Origin: Planctomycetota bacterium
GTDB lineage: Bacteria > Planctomycetota > UBA1135 > GCA-002686595
Assembly: GCA_002686945.1 (NCBI GenBank)
Contig: NYYZ01000001.1
Span: 1-42,620, forward strand
Length of the DNA: 42,620 nucleotides
Direction of reading: 5' to 3'
Numbering within the stretch: the stretch's first letter is position 1; each line of letters starts with the position of its first letter. The position numbers were made by a program, and so were the translations under genes. The notes beneath the pieces were generated by a model that was not told the origin of the DNA, made no database searches, and saw only the letters and a program-made list of their open reading frames with translations. Below, piece by piece: positions 33,626 through 42,205 of the stretch.

Positions 33626-34249
33626 ATGTCCTCAAGAAGTCAAACCGCGGCACACATTTGTGTGCTGGCAACTCCAGTCGCGCCCCTTAAGGGGCGCGAA
33701 AAAGTTTTGATGCAACGAGCCGCTTCCCGCGAGGCCCTCGCCCTGGCAGCTGCCCGAGCCGGAGCACCGGGCGGTCCCTGGGAACAGGAAGAAGAAGGCG
33801 GACGGCCTCTGCCCAAGGACGGCTGGCACTGGTCCGTGACCCATGACGCGCATTTTGTCGCGGCAGTTGTGGCCCGGGTTCCTGTGGGCATCGACACGGA
33901 ACAAATAACCCTTCGCCGTCGAGAGATGATCGAACGGATCCTGGATGGAGCAGAACGAGATCTGCTGGAGGGCAACGGTGAGGCCTTGGCCTTCACCCGA
34001 GGTTGGTGCGCCAAGGAGGCCGTGCTCAAGGCCACGGGAATCGGAATCGGTGGACTCTCGCGCTGCAAGATCCGGGGACGCGAGGGGGCAGAGCTCTGCC
34101 TGTGCCTGGATGGCAAGGACTGGCGGGTGATTCAGAGGCGCAAGGGAAAGAGTCTCTTCGCAGTGACCGTGGATACTCCCGAGGTGCAGTACGATTGGAA
34201 CGAGACGGAACTTGGGTTTGATCCCTGGAACGAAGAGGAATGCGAATGA
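33626..34249 (+). CDS. 4'-phosphopantetheinyl transferase superfamily protein
   Basis: Protein of 207 residues of the Sfp/HetI type. Key motifs: SVTHDAHFVAAVVA, VPVGIDTEQI (Asp90 and Glu92, magnesium ligands), and FTRGWCAKEAVLKATGIG with Trp127, Lys130, Glu131 and Lys135. It transfers phosphopantetheine from CoA to the serine of carrier proteins. It lies about 4.5 kb downstream of the lipid cassette and 5.3 kb upstream of oleB, so it is a good candidate for activating the ACP at 23871-24137, although other substrates are possible. Its TGA overlaps the next ATG by 3 bases (ATGA), so it is coupled to the sulfatase gene. A 20-bp palindrome lies inside the coding region. Confidence 0.87.
   Translation: MSSRSQTAAHICVLATPVAPLKGREKVLMQRAASREALALAAARAGAPGGPWEQEEEGGRPLPKDGWHWSVTHDAHFVAAVVARVPVGIDTEQITLRRREMIERILDGAERDLLEGNGEALAFTRGWCAKEAVLKATGIGIGGLSRCKIRGREGAELCLCLDGKDWRVIQRRKGKSLFAVTVDTPEVQYDWNETELGFDPWNEEECE
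33679..33698. repeat. 20-bp perfect palindrome within the phosphopantetheinyl transferase gene
   Basis: CGCGCCCCTTAAGGGGCGCG is a perfect inverted repeat with no mismatch, followed on the plus strand by AAAAAGTTTT. It lies 53-72 nt into the coding sequence and could form a strong RNA hairpin (8-bp GC stem, UUAA loop) or bind a dimeric regulator. Confidence 0.6.
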
Positions 34250-35760
34250 TGAAGACCGATCATGGGCTGCTGCGTCTCCTGACCTGGCTTGGATGTGTCA
34301 GCCTGGGCATTACAGCCCAGTTGAATGGGCAGGAGAGCCCGCCCCGGCGCCCTCCCAACATCGTCTTTTTCATGGCCGATGACCTGGGCTATGGGGAAGT
34401 GGGAGCCTTCGGACAGAAACTGATCCCAACCCCCAACATCGACTCCCTGGCCCGGGACGGAATGATCTTCACCGACCACTACTCGGGCAGCCCGGTCTGC
34501 GCCCCCAGTCGTTGCGTGCTCTTGACCGGCCTGCACACGGGCCACGCACAGGTGCGCAACAACTGGGAGAATGGCGGCTGGGGCGAGGACCAACCGGAAG
34601 GCCAATGGCCCCTGGCCACTGACACGGCCACGCTCGCCCGCAGACTGCAAGCCAGCGGCTACGCCACCGGCGGTGTGGGCAAATGGGGCCTGGGTGGACC
34701 GGGCACCACGGGTGCGCCCGAGAAACAAGGCTTCGATCACTTTTGCGGCTACCTCTGCCAACGAATCGCCCACAACCATTATCCCACGCACCTTTGGCGC
34801 GACGGGGAGCGAATTGACTTGCCGGGCAACAAATGGTTCGACGCACACAAGAAACTCAAGGACCCCCTGGACACGGAAGCCGAGTATTGGGAGCGCTACA
34901 ACGGAGCGGTCTATGCTCACGATGTAATGCTTGAGGACGCGGTTTCCTTCGTACGCGATCACCGGGACGAGCCCTTCTTCTTGTATTACGCTTCCCCCAT
35001 TCCCCACGCCGCCCTGCAAGCACCCCCGGAGGATTTGGATGCGTTTCCAAGGGAATGGGACGAAGTGCCGTACCTGGGGCAAAAGGGTTATCTGCCCCAT
35101 CCCCGCCCCCGCGCCGCCTACGCCGCCATGGTGGCTCACCTGGATCGCGAAGTGGGCCGAGTGCTGGCAACCCTGGACGAACTCGACCTGCGAGACAACA
35201 CCATCGTGGTTTTCACGAGCGACAACGGCCCGACCTTCAACGGAGGCACGGACTCGACCTTCTTCGAGAGTGCCGCGGGAATGCGTGGCTTGAAGTGTTC
35301 GGTCTATGAAGGAGGCCTGAAAGTCCCGACCCTGGTGCGTTGGCCCGGCCATATCGAAGCGGGGCGCAGTTCGGACCTGATCAGCTCTTTCCAGGATTGG
35401 ATGCCGACTCTTCTTGAGGTTGCTGGAACAGAGTGCCCACAAGGGCTGGACGGGATCTCTTTGGTTCCAACCCTGGAGGGCAAGGGCAATCAAGCAGAGC
35501 ACGAAGCACTCTACTTCGAATATGCCGGCCAGCAGGCTCTGCGAGCGGGCCGCTGGAAGGCCGTACGAAGAAAACTGCGCAAGGGAAACCTGGAAACTGA
35601 ACTCTATGACCTGGAAGCGGACCCCGCAGAAGCCAAGAACCTGGCCCGATCCAGGCCCGAAGTCCTGGCTCGCATGGTGGCCCTGCTCGAGTCCTCACGA
35701 ACTCCATCGAAGCAGTTCCCCTTGCCTGGGATCGACAAGCCGGTGGACAACAAGAAGTAG
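34246..35760 (+). CDS. Secreted type I sulfatase 1 (CAPSR)
   Basis: Protein of 504 residues with a signal peptide (core LLRLLTWLGCVSLGITAQ). The sulfatase signature SPVCAPSRCVLLTG holds Cys85, converted to formylglycine, in the canonical CxPSR motif; NIVFFMADDLGYGEVG carries metal-binding aspartates and FTSDNGPTFNGG the later Asp-Asn. It hydrolyses sulfate esters, probably of algal polysaccharides. Start: ATG 34246 overlaps the phosphopantetheinyl transferase stop and has GAGGAA 7 nt upstream; ATG 34240 and 34249 are alternatives. No formylglycine-generating enzyme is in the window. Confidence 0.9.
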   Translation: MMKTDHGLLRLLTWLGCVSLGITAQLNGQESPPRRPPNIVFFMADDLGYGEVGAFGQKLIPTPNIDSLARDGMIFTDHYSGSPVCAPSRCVLLTGLHTGHAQVRNNWENGGWGEDQPEGQWPLATDTATLARRLQASGYATGGVGKWGLGGPGTTGAPEKQGFDHFCGYLCQRIAHNHYPTHLWRDGERIDLPGNKWFDAHKKLKDPLDTEAEYWERYNGAVYAHDVMLEDAVSFVRDHRDEPFFLYYASPIPHAALQAPPEDLDAFPREWDEVPYLGQKGYLPHPRPRAAYAAMVAHLDREVGRVLATLDELDLRDNTIVVFTSDNGPTFNGGTDSTFFESAAGMRGLKCSVYEGGLKVPTLVRWPGHIEAGRSSDLISSFQDWMPTLLEVAGTECPQGLDGISLVPTLEGKGNQAEHEALYFEYAGQQALRAGRWKAVRRKLRKGNLETELYDLEADPAEAKNLARSRPEVLARMVALLESSRTPSKQFPLPGIDKPVDNKK

Positions 35761-35893
35761 CCTCTGGACCACCCAACTCCCAAACGCGACTTCAAGAGCG
35801 CAGCGACCGACCAGGAGAACAATTGGGAAGAGGCGCACAGGCACAAGCGCACAACCAACCCGGCCCGCGCTGCTCATGTGCCCTGGATAGCGT

Positions 35894-37387
35894 TCAGAGA
35901 GACCCTTTGCCCCCAGGCCCCGCGTTGACCTTGGGCACGGGTTTACCGTGAGCGCGCCGCTCGCTGCCCTTGGTTTTGGTCAGGTTGTCCCCCAGGCGTG
36001 TGCGCAGGTCGTCCGCATGAGCGAGCATGCGGGCCAGGACCTCGGGGTTCTGATCTGAAACATCGCTCCTCTCACCGGGATCCGCAACCAGGTCATAGAG
36101 CGCCAGTGGCGTGGAGAGACCGTAGTTGTACTTGCTCGGGATTCCACCGCGGCCACCGGGGCGTCCTTCCAACGAACGGTACTTGTGGGGCAGGTGCAGC
36201 TTCCAACGCCCGCTGATCACCGCTTCCAGATCATTGTTACGGTACCAGAGTCCATAGAACTCCTGCGGCGAACGAGCGCCCGGCTTCGCCCGGAAGAGAT
36301 CCCAGGCGCTGCGCCCGTCGAGGGGCAGCTCGGGCAACTCGGCACCCACAACCTCAGCCAAAGTGGGCAACACATCGATGGTCATCAATGGCGCGTCCAC
36401 CACCTGCCCCGCTGGAATACGCCCGGGGAAACGAACAATCGCGGGCACTCGCACGCCCCCCTCAAAAGTAGTGCCCTTGCCCTCGCGCAATCCGCCGGTG
36501 GTCCCCGCGTGTTCCCCGTAGCTGAGCCAGGGTCCATTGTCGGAAGTCACCAAGACCAGAGTGTCTTGCGCCACCCCCGTACGATCCAGTGCCGCCAGGA
36601 CCTGACCCACGCTCCAATCCAATTCGCGCACGATATCCGCGTACGGAATCGGACCACGACCGGCGAATGGCAGGGAGGCATGCAGCGGCACATGAGGCAT
36701 GGGATGGGCCAGATAGAGGAAGAAAGGCTCCTTCGCCGCCGCCTTGCGATTGATGAAGTCCACAGCACGCAGGGTCAAGGCGCGGGTCAAGGTTGTCTGG
36801 TCCGGATCCAAATCAACAATCTCTTCGCCGCGAAAAAGGGGCAAAGGCGCCCAGGCGTTGGGCGACTCCGGATGAAAACGCCACATGTCATTGGAATAGG
36901 GCAGGCCGAAGTACTCATCGAAGCCGTGCCGCATGGGCAGATAGGGTGGCAGATGTCCCAAGTGCCACTTACCAAGGAGAGCCGTTGCGTAACCCCTCTC
37001 TTGCAGCATCTCACCAATGGTGGTCTCCTCAGGAGCCAAACCCCAGCGGACACTCGGCCCGAGGGCTCCCGAAAACGAGAGGCGATTGGCATAGCAGCCG
37101 GTCAAAAGCGACGCACGCGAAGCGGAGCACACAGGTTGACTCACATAGAAGCGCGTAAACCGCACGCCCTCCTCTGCCAGCCCATCCATATGCGGCGTCT
37201 GCCAGAGACTCTGCCCCTGACAGGAGAGGTCCCCCCACCCCATGTCGTCCATGAAGACGATCACGATGTTGGGCTCAGCAGAGTCGCTCAAGGGCGCAGC
37301 CAAGAGCACATCACAATGAACCGCCAAACAACCAATCAACAACCCCTGCCGAAGCATGTTCATCCCATGCGCAAGGTCCCAAGCCAT
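35894..37387 (-). CDS. Secreted type I sulfatase 2 (CSASR)
   Basis: Protein of about 497 residues. ATG 37387 is chosen (TGATG overlap with the upstream small gene); GTG 37390 is possible, and an internal Met about 10 residues on (MNMLRQGLLIGCLAV) would give a cleaner signal peptide. The signature SQPVCSASRASLLTG has Cys at 87 in a CxAxR variant of the sulfatase motif, accepted by formylglycine-generating enzymes in general. NIVIVFMDDMGWGDLS, LLGKWHLGHLPPY and VTSDNGPWLSYGE complete the active site. Substrate unknown; last gene of a three-gene minus-strand operon. Confidence 0.9.
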   Translation of the reverse strand: MAWDLAHGMNMLRQGLLIGCLAVHCDVLLAAPLSDSAEPNIVIVFMDDMGWGDLSCQGQSLWQTPHMDGLAEEGVRFTRFYVSQPVCSASRASLLTGCYANRLSFSGALGPSVRWGLAPEETTIGEMLQERGYATALLGKWHLGHLPPYLPMRHGFDEYFGLPYSNDMWRFHPESPNAWAPLPLFRGEEIVDLDPDQTTLTRALTLRAVDFINRKAAAKEPFFLYLAHPMPHVPLHASLPFAGRGPIPYADIVRELDWSVGQVLAALDRTGVAQDTLVLVTSDNGPWLSYGEHAGTTGGLREGKGTTFEGGVRVPAIVRFPGRIPAGQVVDAPLMTIDVLPTLAEVVGAELPELPLDGRSAWDLFRAKPGARSPQEFYGLWYRNNDLEAVISGRWKLHLPHKYRSLEGRPGGRGGIPSKYNYGLSTPLALYDLVADPGERSDVSDQNPEVLARMLAHADDLRTRLGDNLTKTKGSERRAHGKPVPKVNAGPGGKGSL

Positions 37388-37845
37388 CACGGCTTGGGGA
37401 TCCCGTTGAAGGTCGCTTCGAAGATCTTGCGGTCTTCCTCACCCGCAATAGCCGCGCCCAACTCTGCTGCCTTGGCGTAGATCTTGGAAAACCGCTCCAT
37501 TTCCCCCGCCGCGTAGTGTGCATGGGCATGAATCGCCTCGATGAAAGCAGCCTCCCAATCAGGCACATCTTCGCTCGCCAGCTTCTCCCGGCACTCATGT
37601 GCCGCCGCCATGGCCAGATCCCCATGACCCAAGAACGCACTCACATGTGCTACCAGCATCTGCGCCCGGGCCACATTTGTCTCCGTGCCCACCTTGGCCC
37701 AATGGAATGCCGAGGCATGTGCCGCTGACAGCATCTCCGCATCCTCAGTCGGAGTGCGTTCACTCTTTTCACTCAGAGCCCAAGCCAGATTGTTGCACTC
37801 GATCGCATGCCACTTGTGGGATGTCTGCTGCTGGTCTTCGTTCAT
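37387..37845 (-). CDS. Small helical protein of a conserved uncharacterised family
   Basis: Protein of 152 residues from the ATG at 37845 (longer readings into the neighbouring sulfatase are not supported). It is almost entirely alpha-helical and resembles a TPR-like repeat protein: HASAFHWAKVGTETNVARAQ, MLVAHVSAFLGHGDLAMAAA and AIHAHAHYAAGEMERFSKIY look like successive helical hairpins rich in His and Ala. Similar proteins without known function occur in several phyla. No signal peptide. It sits between two sulfatases with 40 nt upstream and a TGATG overlap downstream, so it is transcribed with them. A cytoplasmic role is suggested by the lack of export signal. Confidence 0.68.
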   Translation of the reverse strand: MNEDQQQTSHKWHAIECNNLAWALSEKSERTPTEDAEMLSAAHASAFHWAKVGTETNVARAQMLVAHVSAFLGHGDLAMAAAHECREKLASEDVPDWEAAFIEAIHAHAHYAAGEMERFSKIYAKAAELGAAIAGEEDRKIFEATFNGIPKP

Positions 37846-37885
37846 GATGGCCGCAGAGGATACAGAACCCGCCACGGCACATGCT

Positions 37886-39421
37886 TCAGCGCTGCATCTT
37901 TGCCAGGGCCGCCAGCACCCCAAGAGGATGCCCGCCTCCTTTGAGCAGAGGCGCCTGAGCCCCTCGGCGTTGCAGTTCGGCGGCCAGAAGCTGAGCAAGA
38001 CGCTGGGTTTCCTGGGGACGCTCAGTAGCCAGATCCTGAGCCTCGCCAGGGTCGGCGGACACATCGTAGAGTTCAATGCGACCGTCCCCCTGAAAGAAGA
38101 GCAGCTTGAGGTTCCCCTGGCGCAGAGCGCTGTAGGGCTGAATTCCGGGGCCATTGACTCCCCAGAAGTGCGGCATGTGCCAAAGCAGAGGGTGCTCGCG
38201 GCGCAAGTCCTCCCCGCTCAGGAGAGCTGCGAGGTCCACCCCATCCCGACCGTCATCCCTCGGCAATGAAACACCTGCCGCCGCTAACAAGGTGGGATAG
38301 AGATCGTGACTGATCACGGGCTCGTCACTCACAGTCCCCTGCTGCACCACGCCAGGCCAACGGATAATCCAAGGGACACGCACACCGCCTTCGTAGGCCG
38401 AACCCTTGCCCGATCGCAAAGGCGCATTGTGAATATGCCGCTCCCCACCGCGACCGTGGGCCGAAAGCCCTCCATTGTCCGAGGTGTACACGAACAAGGT
38501 GTCCTTCAACATGCCCTCGTCCTGAAGAGTCGACAGCAACGCCCCCAGCGCATGATCCACAGTCTCCACCATGGTGGCGTAGGCCGCTTCGGTGCGATCC
38601 AGGTCCGGGTAATGCTGCAAGTACTTCTTGTTCGCCATGATTGGCGCGTGCACCGCATAGGGTGCAAAGGACAGAAACAAGCGCTTATTGTCCCGAGCAG
38701 CCTCCCGCACGGCGCGGCAGGTCTCAACGGAAATCGCTTCGGTCAAGTACACATCATGGTGGTGATAGGCCTTGAGTCCGGGCACATCCCAAACGCTCTT
38801 GCCCGGCTTGCCCTGGCGGCCCTTGGACCGAAAACCGTGCAGGCCGTAGTAGGAACCAGGCCCACCGGGGGCATGGCCCGCGATATTCACATCAAAGCCC
38901 AGGTTCAGAGGATCCTCGCCGGAGGAACCAATCGCTCCCAGATGAGCCTTGCCCGCGTGAATCGTGCGGAAGCCGGCGTCAGAAAAAATCCGCGCCAGGG
39001 TCGCATCCTCCTGGCCCAGACCATTCAAATCCCAAGCCGGTGCGATCAGACTTGAGCCATCGCCGCGTTTCCAGGGCCGTGTCTGGTCCCGATCCGCGTA
39101 AAGAGTCCAGTAGGTGATATGGGTACGCGCTGGGGAACGCCCGGAGTGAATCGAGGTGCGCGTGGGGGTGCAGACCGGAGCCGAGGCATAGCCATGACGC
39201 AGAACCAGACCCTCCCGGGCCAACCGTTCCGCATGGGGCGTCCTGTAGCGCTTGTTGAAAGGCGTGGTCTCGGTGTGATGGGGCACCGAAATGTCCTGCC
39301 AGCCCAAATCGTCAACCAGAAAGAGCACCACATGGCGGGCCCGAGGAGTCTCGCCGGACTGGGCGAACGGCGACGCAATCAACAGAAGCGCCAGCAATGG
39401 CAAATGGAGAAACCGATGCAT
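37886..39421 (-). CDS. Secreted type I sulfatase 3 (CTPTR)
   Basis: Protein of 511 residues with a signal peptide (LHLPLLALLLIASPFAQ). The signature SAPVCTPTRTSIHSGR contains Cys84 in the CxPTR form of the formylglycine motif. Other active-site parts are HVVLFLVDDLGWQDIS, HAGKAHLGAIG and VYTSDNGGLSAHG. First gene of a minus-strand operon with the small helical protein and sulfatase 2. It lies back to back with oleB at 39536. The substrate is unknown; sulfated polysaccharides or glycosaminoglycan-like chains are usual for such enzymes in planctomycetes. Confidence 0.9.
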   Translation of the reverse strand: MHRFLHLPLLALLLIASPFAQSGETPRARHVVLFLVDDLGWQDISVPHHTETTPFNKRYRTPHAERLAREGLVLRHGYASAPVCTPTRTSIHSGRSPARTHITYWTLYADRDQTRPWKRGDGSSLIAPAWDLNGLGQEDATLARIFSDAGFRTIHAGKAHLGAIGSSGEDPLNLGFDVNIAGHAPGGPGSYYGLHGFRSKGRQGKPGKSVWDVPGLKAYHHHDVYLTEAISVETCRAVREAARDNKRLFLSFAPYAVHAPIMANKKYLQHYPDLDRTEAAYATMVETVDHALGALLSTLQDEGMLKDTLFVYTSDNGGLSAHGRGGERHIHNAPLRSGKGSAYEGGVRVPWIIRWPGVVQQGTVSDEPVISHDLYPTLLAAAGVSLPRDDGRDGVDLAALLSGEDLRREHPLLWHMPHFWGVNGPGIQPYSALRQGNLKLLFFQGDGRIELYDVSADPGEAQDLATERPQETQRLAQLLAAELQRRGAQAPLLKGGGHPLGVLAALAKMQR

Positions 39422-39427
39422 GACCCC

Positions 39428-39433
39428 ACCCTA
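39428..39433 (-). promoter_or_regulatory. Possible -10 box for a leaderless sulfatase 3 transcript
   Basis: On the minus strand TAGGGT ends 6 nt before the ATG at 39421, with GGGGTC between and no separate Shine-Dalgarno sequence. No -35 box is recognised. Confidence 0.25.
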
Positions 39434-39509
39434 CGGGGAGAAGTCCGCCACTGCAGCAGCCAGACCAGCCAGACACGCGAGTTTCTCCCAGCGCGCACGG
39501 TCCCTCCCC

Positions 39510-39520
39510 GTTATCCTGCC
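39510..39520 (+). promoter_or_regulatory. Possible -10 box of oleB, identical to the GT4 upstream motif
   Basis: The 11-mer GTTATCCTGCC includes TATCCT (39512-39517), 18 nt before the oleB ATG at 39536. The identical 11-mer occurs upstream of the GT4 gene. This suggests that oleBCD has its own promoter and is not read from the distant oleA transcript. Confidence 0.38.
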
Positions 39521-39535
39521 CCGCGAGATCTTCCC

Positions 39536-40498
39536 ATGCCCATCGAGACCATCGGAAAACCCGGCAGCCTTGTGCGTCGCCTGCGCCCAAGCACCCTGGA
39601 AGAGGACGCCCTCCTGGTGGCACAGGAGCTCAGCGCGCCGATCGCAGACCTCTGGCCCTACAGTCCGCGCTTCTTCGAGATCGAAAACGCTCTCTTGCAC
39701 TTTGTGGACGAGGGCCCTCGGGATGCCCCGGTGCTGCTCTGCGTCCACGGCAATCCCACCTGGTCATTCATGTGGCGCAAGATGATCGAACAATTCTCGG
39801 GCTCGTTCCGAGTCATCGCCCTCGATCACATGGGCATGGGCCTTTCCGAGCGCCCCCATGATTGGAACCAGACCCTGAGCAGCCATCGCACGGCGCTGGA
39901 GATGCTGATCAATCACCTCGACCTCAATCACATCACCCTTTGCGTCCACGATTGGGGCGGAGCGATTGGTCTCGGTGCCGCCGCCAACTGCACCGAGCGC
40001 ATCGAACGGCTGGTGATCACCAACACCTGCGTGTGGTCCGAGGCTAAGCTCCCGGCGGTTCTGGGCCTGGCTCATCTGCCGGGCATCGGGCCGTTCTTGA
40101 CTGGGTCCCTGGGCCTCATGACACGCGGCCTCGCATCCCTCTGCACCACCAATGGCCTGTCCCAAGAAGTCGAGGCAGGTTTCCTGGCACCTTACCTGAG
40201 CGGAGAGAGAAGGCGCGGTATCGCGGCATTTGTACGCGACATCCCGCGCGGCCCAAGCGACAAGAGCTACGAGGCCCTTGCTGCCGTGGACGCGGGACTG
40301 GCCTTGTTGCGGGACAAACCCACCCAGATCCTCTGGGGCATGCAGGATTGGGTCTTCACTCCGGAAATCCTGCGCGGTTTCCGGGAGCGCCTGCCCCGGG
40401 CGCAGGTCACGATCTTGCAAGACGCCGGTCACCTGCCTCTTGAGGACTCGCCGGAAGAATGCCTTCAGGCTGTGCAGGATTTCTTGAGCAGAACCTGA
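39536..40498 (+). CDS. oleB: OleB, beta-lactone decarboxylase (alpha/beta hydrolase)
   Basis: Protein of 320 residues with a haloalkane-dehalogenase-like fold. HGNPTWSFMWR (Asn73, oxyanion and ligand residue), nucleophile Asp139 in VHDWGGAIG, Asp271 in GMQDWVF and His299 in AGHLPLED form the catalytic set. In the ole pathway OleB converts the beta-lactone made by OleC into the cis-olefin with loss of CO2. A plain haloalkane dehalogenase is an alternative on sequence alone, but oleC starts 12 nt after its stop, which identifies it. The ATG at 39536 gives the family N-terminus. It is divergent from sulfatase 3. Confidence 0.86.
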   Translation: MPIETIGKPGSLVRRLRPSTLEEDALLVAQELSAPIADLWPYSPRFFEIENALLHFVDEGPRDAPVLLCVHGNPTWSFMWRKMIEQFSGSFRVIALDHMGMGLSERPHDWNQTLSSHRTALEMLINHLDLNHITLCVHDWGGAIGLGAAANCTERIERLVITNTCVWSEAKLPAVLGLAHLPGIGPFLTGSLGLMTRGLASLCTTNGLSQEVEAGFLAPYLSGERRRGIAAFVRDIPRGPSDKSYEALAAVDAGLALLRDKPTQILWGMQDWVFTPEILRGFRERLPRAQVTILQDAGHLPLEDSPEECLQAVQDFLSRT

Positions 40499-40510
40499 GG
40501 GCTGCCAGCC

Positions 40511-42205
40511 ATGACCGCCACCAATCAGACTGCCAAGCCCCCCGGTCTGGAGACCGAGCACAACATCGCAGCGCTCTTCCTGGCACAGACCAGTGCCAAT
40601 CCCAGCGGGGAAGCAATCGTGGAACGCAAGGATGCGAAGCGGCGTTCCCTGAGCTTCGGCGAGTTGGAGGAACGCACCGCCCGCATGGCCTCGGGCCTCG
40701 CCAGCCAAGGCCTGAAGGCGGGAGAACGGGTAGCCCTGTTTGTGCCTCCGGGAATTGAATTCGTCGCCATCACCTGGGCCCTGTTTCGCTTGGGAGCCAT
40801 CCCTGTATTGGCAGATCCGGGCATGGGTCGGACGCGCTTACTGGCGGCGCTTGAACGCACGGCTCCAACGGCCATGATCGGTGCAGGGCGAGCCCTCTTG
40901 GCCCGCCGGCTGTTTCCACGCTCGTTCCGTTCCGTGCGCCGAGTGTTTGGTGTGGGACACATGCTGCCCGGACTCGGACGCTCCATGGCCATGGTTGAGA
41001 ACTCGGGCCAGGGTCAACATTCTCTGCAGCCGGTACTGGCGGACGACACCGCTGCGATCCTGTTCACCTCCGGCTCCACCGGTCCCCCCAAGGGCGTGCC
41101 CATCAGCCACAGTCAATTGGCCGCAGAGGTGCGCGGTCTGCGGGCGACTCTTGGATTCGAGCCAGGGGAACGGGACCTGTGCGGGCTGCCCGCCTTTGCG
41201 CTCTTCGATTGCGCTCTCGGCATCACCTCGGTCTTTCCCAGGGTGGATCCCGCCCACCCGGCCAATGCAGATCCAGCGGCCCTGCTGCGGGTCATGGTCG
41301 AGGAGCGCACAAGCACCGGATTCTTGTCCCCTGCCCTTTGGCGCATTCTGGTTGCGCACTGCATTGTGAACAACAAGACGCTGCCCCATCTCAAGCGAGC
41401 GGTGTCCGCGGGGGCTCCCCTGGACATTGATGTGGTGCGTCAGCTGCGCTCCCTCCTGCCGGAAGATGGTGAGGTGTTCACGCCCTACGGCGCTACCGAA
41501 GCCCTGCCGGTGACGGTGATTTCCGGAACCGAATTGGTGGACCTCACCGAGAGGATCAAAGCTGGAGAAGGCACGCCCGTGGGGCGCGCCGCGCCAGAGG
41601 TGGAAATCCGCATCTTGGATCCGGCGGCCACGGACCTGACTCTGATGGATCCCGCCCACTGCCTGCCGCAGGGGTCCGTGGGCGAAATCCTGGTGCGCGG
41701 CCCGATTGTCACCCAAAGCTATGATGCAGCCCCAAAGGACCAGACCGCGGCCAAACTCGCCGATCCGGATGGGGCAACGCACTGGCATCGCATGGGCGAC
41801 ATGGGCTGCTTCGATGCGCAAGGAATCCTGTGGTTCTTGGGACGCAAGAGCCATTGCTTGTTGACCTCTCGCGGATTGCGTCCGCCCGTAGGTGTGGAAA
41901 ACGTGTTCCTGCACCATGAAGGTGTTGCTCGCTGCGCGCTGGTGGGCCGAGGCGCAGAGGGAGCCGAGCAGGCAGTGTTGATTGTTGAGCCCAAGCCCGG
42001 CCTGGCCCCCAACAAACCGGGCGCTCAAGAGACCTTCGTGGCTGAACTCAGGGCCCTAGCCAGGACCTCCCCCGTGAGCGAGGACATCGAGCTGTTCCTG
42101 TTCCACCCGTCTCTGCCCGTGGATCCCCGGCACAACTCAAAAATCCACCGCGGCGAATTGAAGTCCTGGGCGGCAAACCAGACTCCCTTGGAGGTGCGTC
42201 CATGA
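40511..42205 (+). CDS. oleC: OleC, beta-lactone synthetase (AMP-binding enzyme)
   Basis: Protein of 564 residues of the ANL superfamily. The ATP/AMP loop is AAILFTSGSTGPPKGVPISH near 181-200; further motifs are PYGATEALPVT (A5), GDMGCFDAQGILWFLGRKSH (A7/A8) and the C-terminal lysine region NSKIHRGELKSW. OleC activates the 2-alkyl-3-hydroxy acid with ATP and closes it to a cis-beta-lactone. GAGGG lies 9 nt before the ATG. A long-chain acyl-CoA ligase would be the default annotation; the neighbouring oleB and oleD support OleC. The stop overlaps the oleD start by 4 bp. Confidence 0.9.
   Translation: MTATNQTAKPPGLETEHNIAALFLAQTSANPSGEAIVERKDAKRRSLSFGELEERTARMASGLASQGLKAGERVALFVPPGIEFVAITWALFRLGAIPVLADPGMGRTRLLAALERTAPTAMIGAGRALLARRLFPRSFRSVRRVFGVGHMLPGLGRSMAMVENSGQGQHSLQPVLADDTAAILFTSGSTGPPKGVPISHSQLAAEVRGLRATLGFEPGERDLCGLPAFALFDCALGITSVFPRVDPAHPANADPAALLRVMVEERTSTGFLSPALWRILVAHCIVNNKTLPHLKRAVSAGAPLDIDVVRQLRSLLPEDGEVFTPYGATEALPVTVISGTELVDLTERIKAGEGTPVGRAAPEVEIRILDPAATDLTLMDPAHCLPQGSVGEILVRGPIVTQSYDAAPKDQTAAKLADPDGATHWHRMGDMGCFDAQGILWFLGRKSHCLLTSRGLRPPVGVENVFLHHEGVARCALVGRGAEGAEQAVLIVEPKPGLAPNKPGAQETFVAELRALARTSPVSEDIELFLFHPSLPVDPRHNSKIHRGELKSWAANQTPLEVRP

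Noticed and set aside
34132..35502. 456-codon minus-strand frame opposite sulfatase 1
   Set aside because: Antisense shadow of an intact sulfatase gene with all active-site motifs.
39536..40498. Haloalkane dehalogenase annotation
   Set aside because: The fold and residues are compatible, but the gene is directly upstream of oleC and oleD, the OleB position.
40838..42028. 396-codon minus-strand frame opposite oleC
   Set aside because: Antisense shadow; the oleC AMP-binding motifs are on the plus strand.
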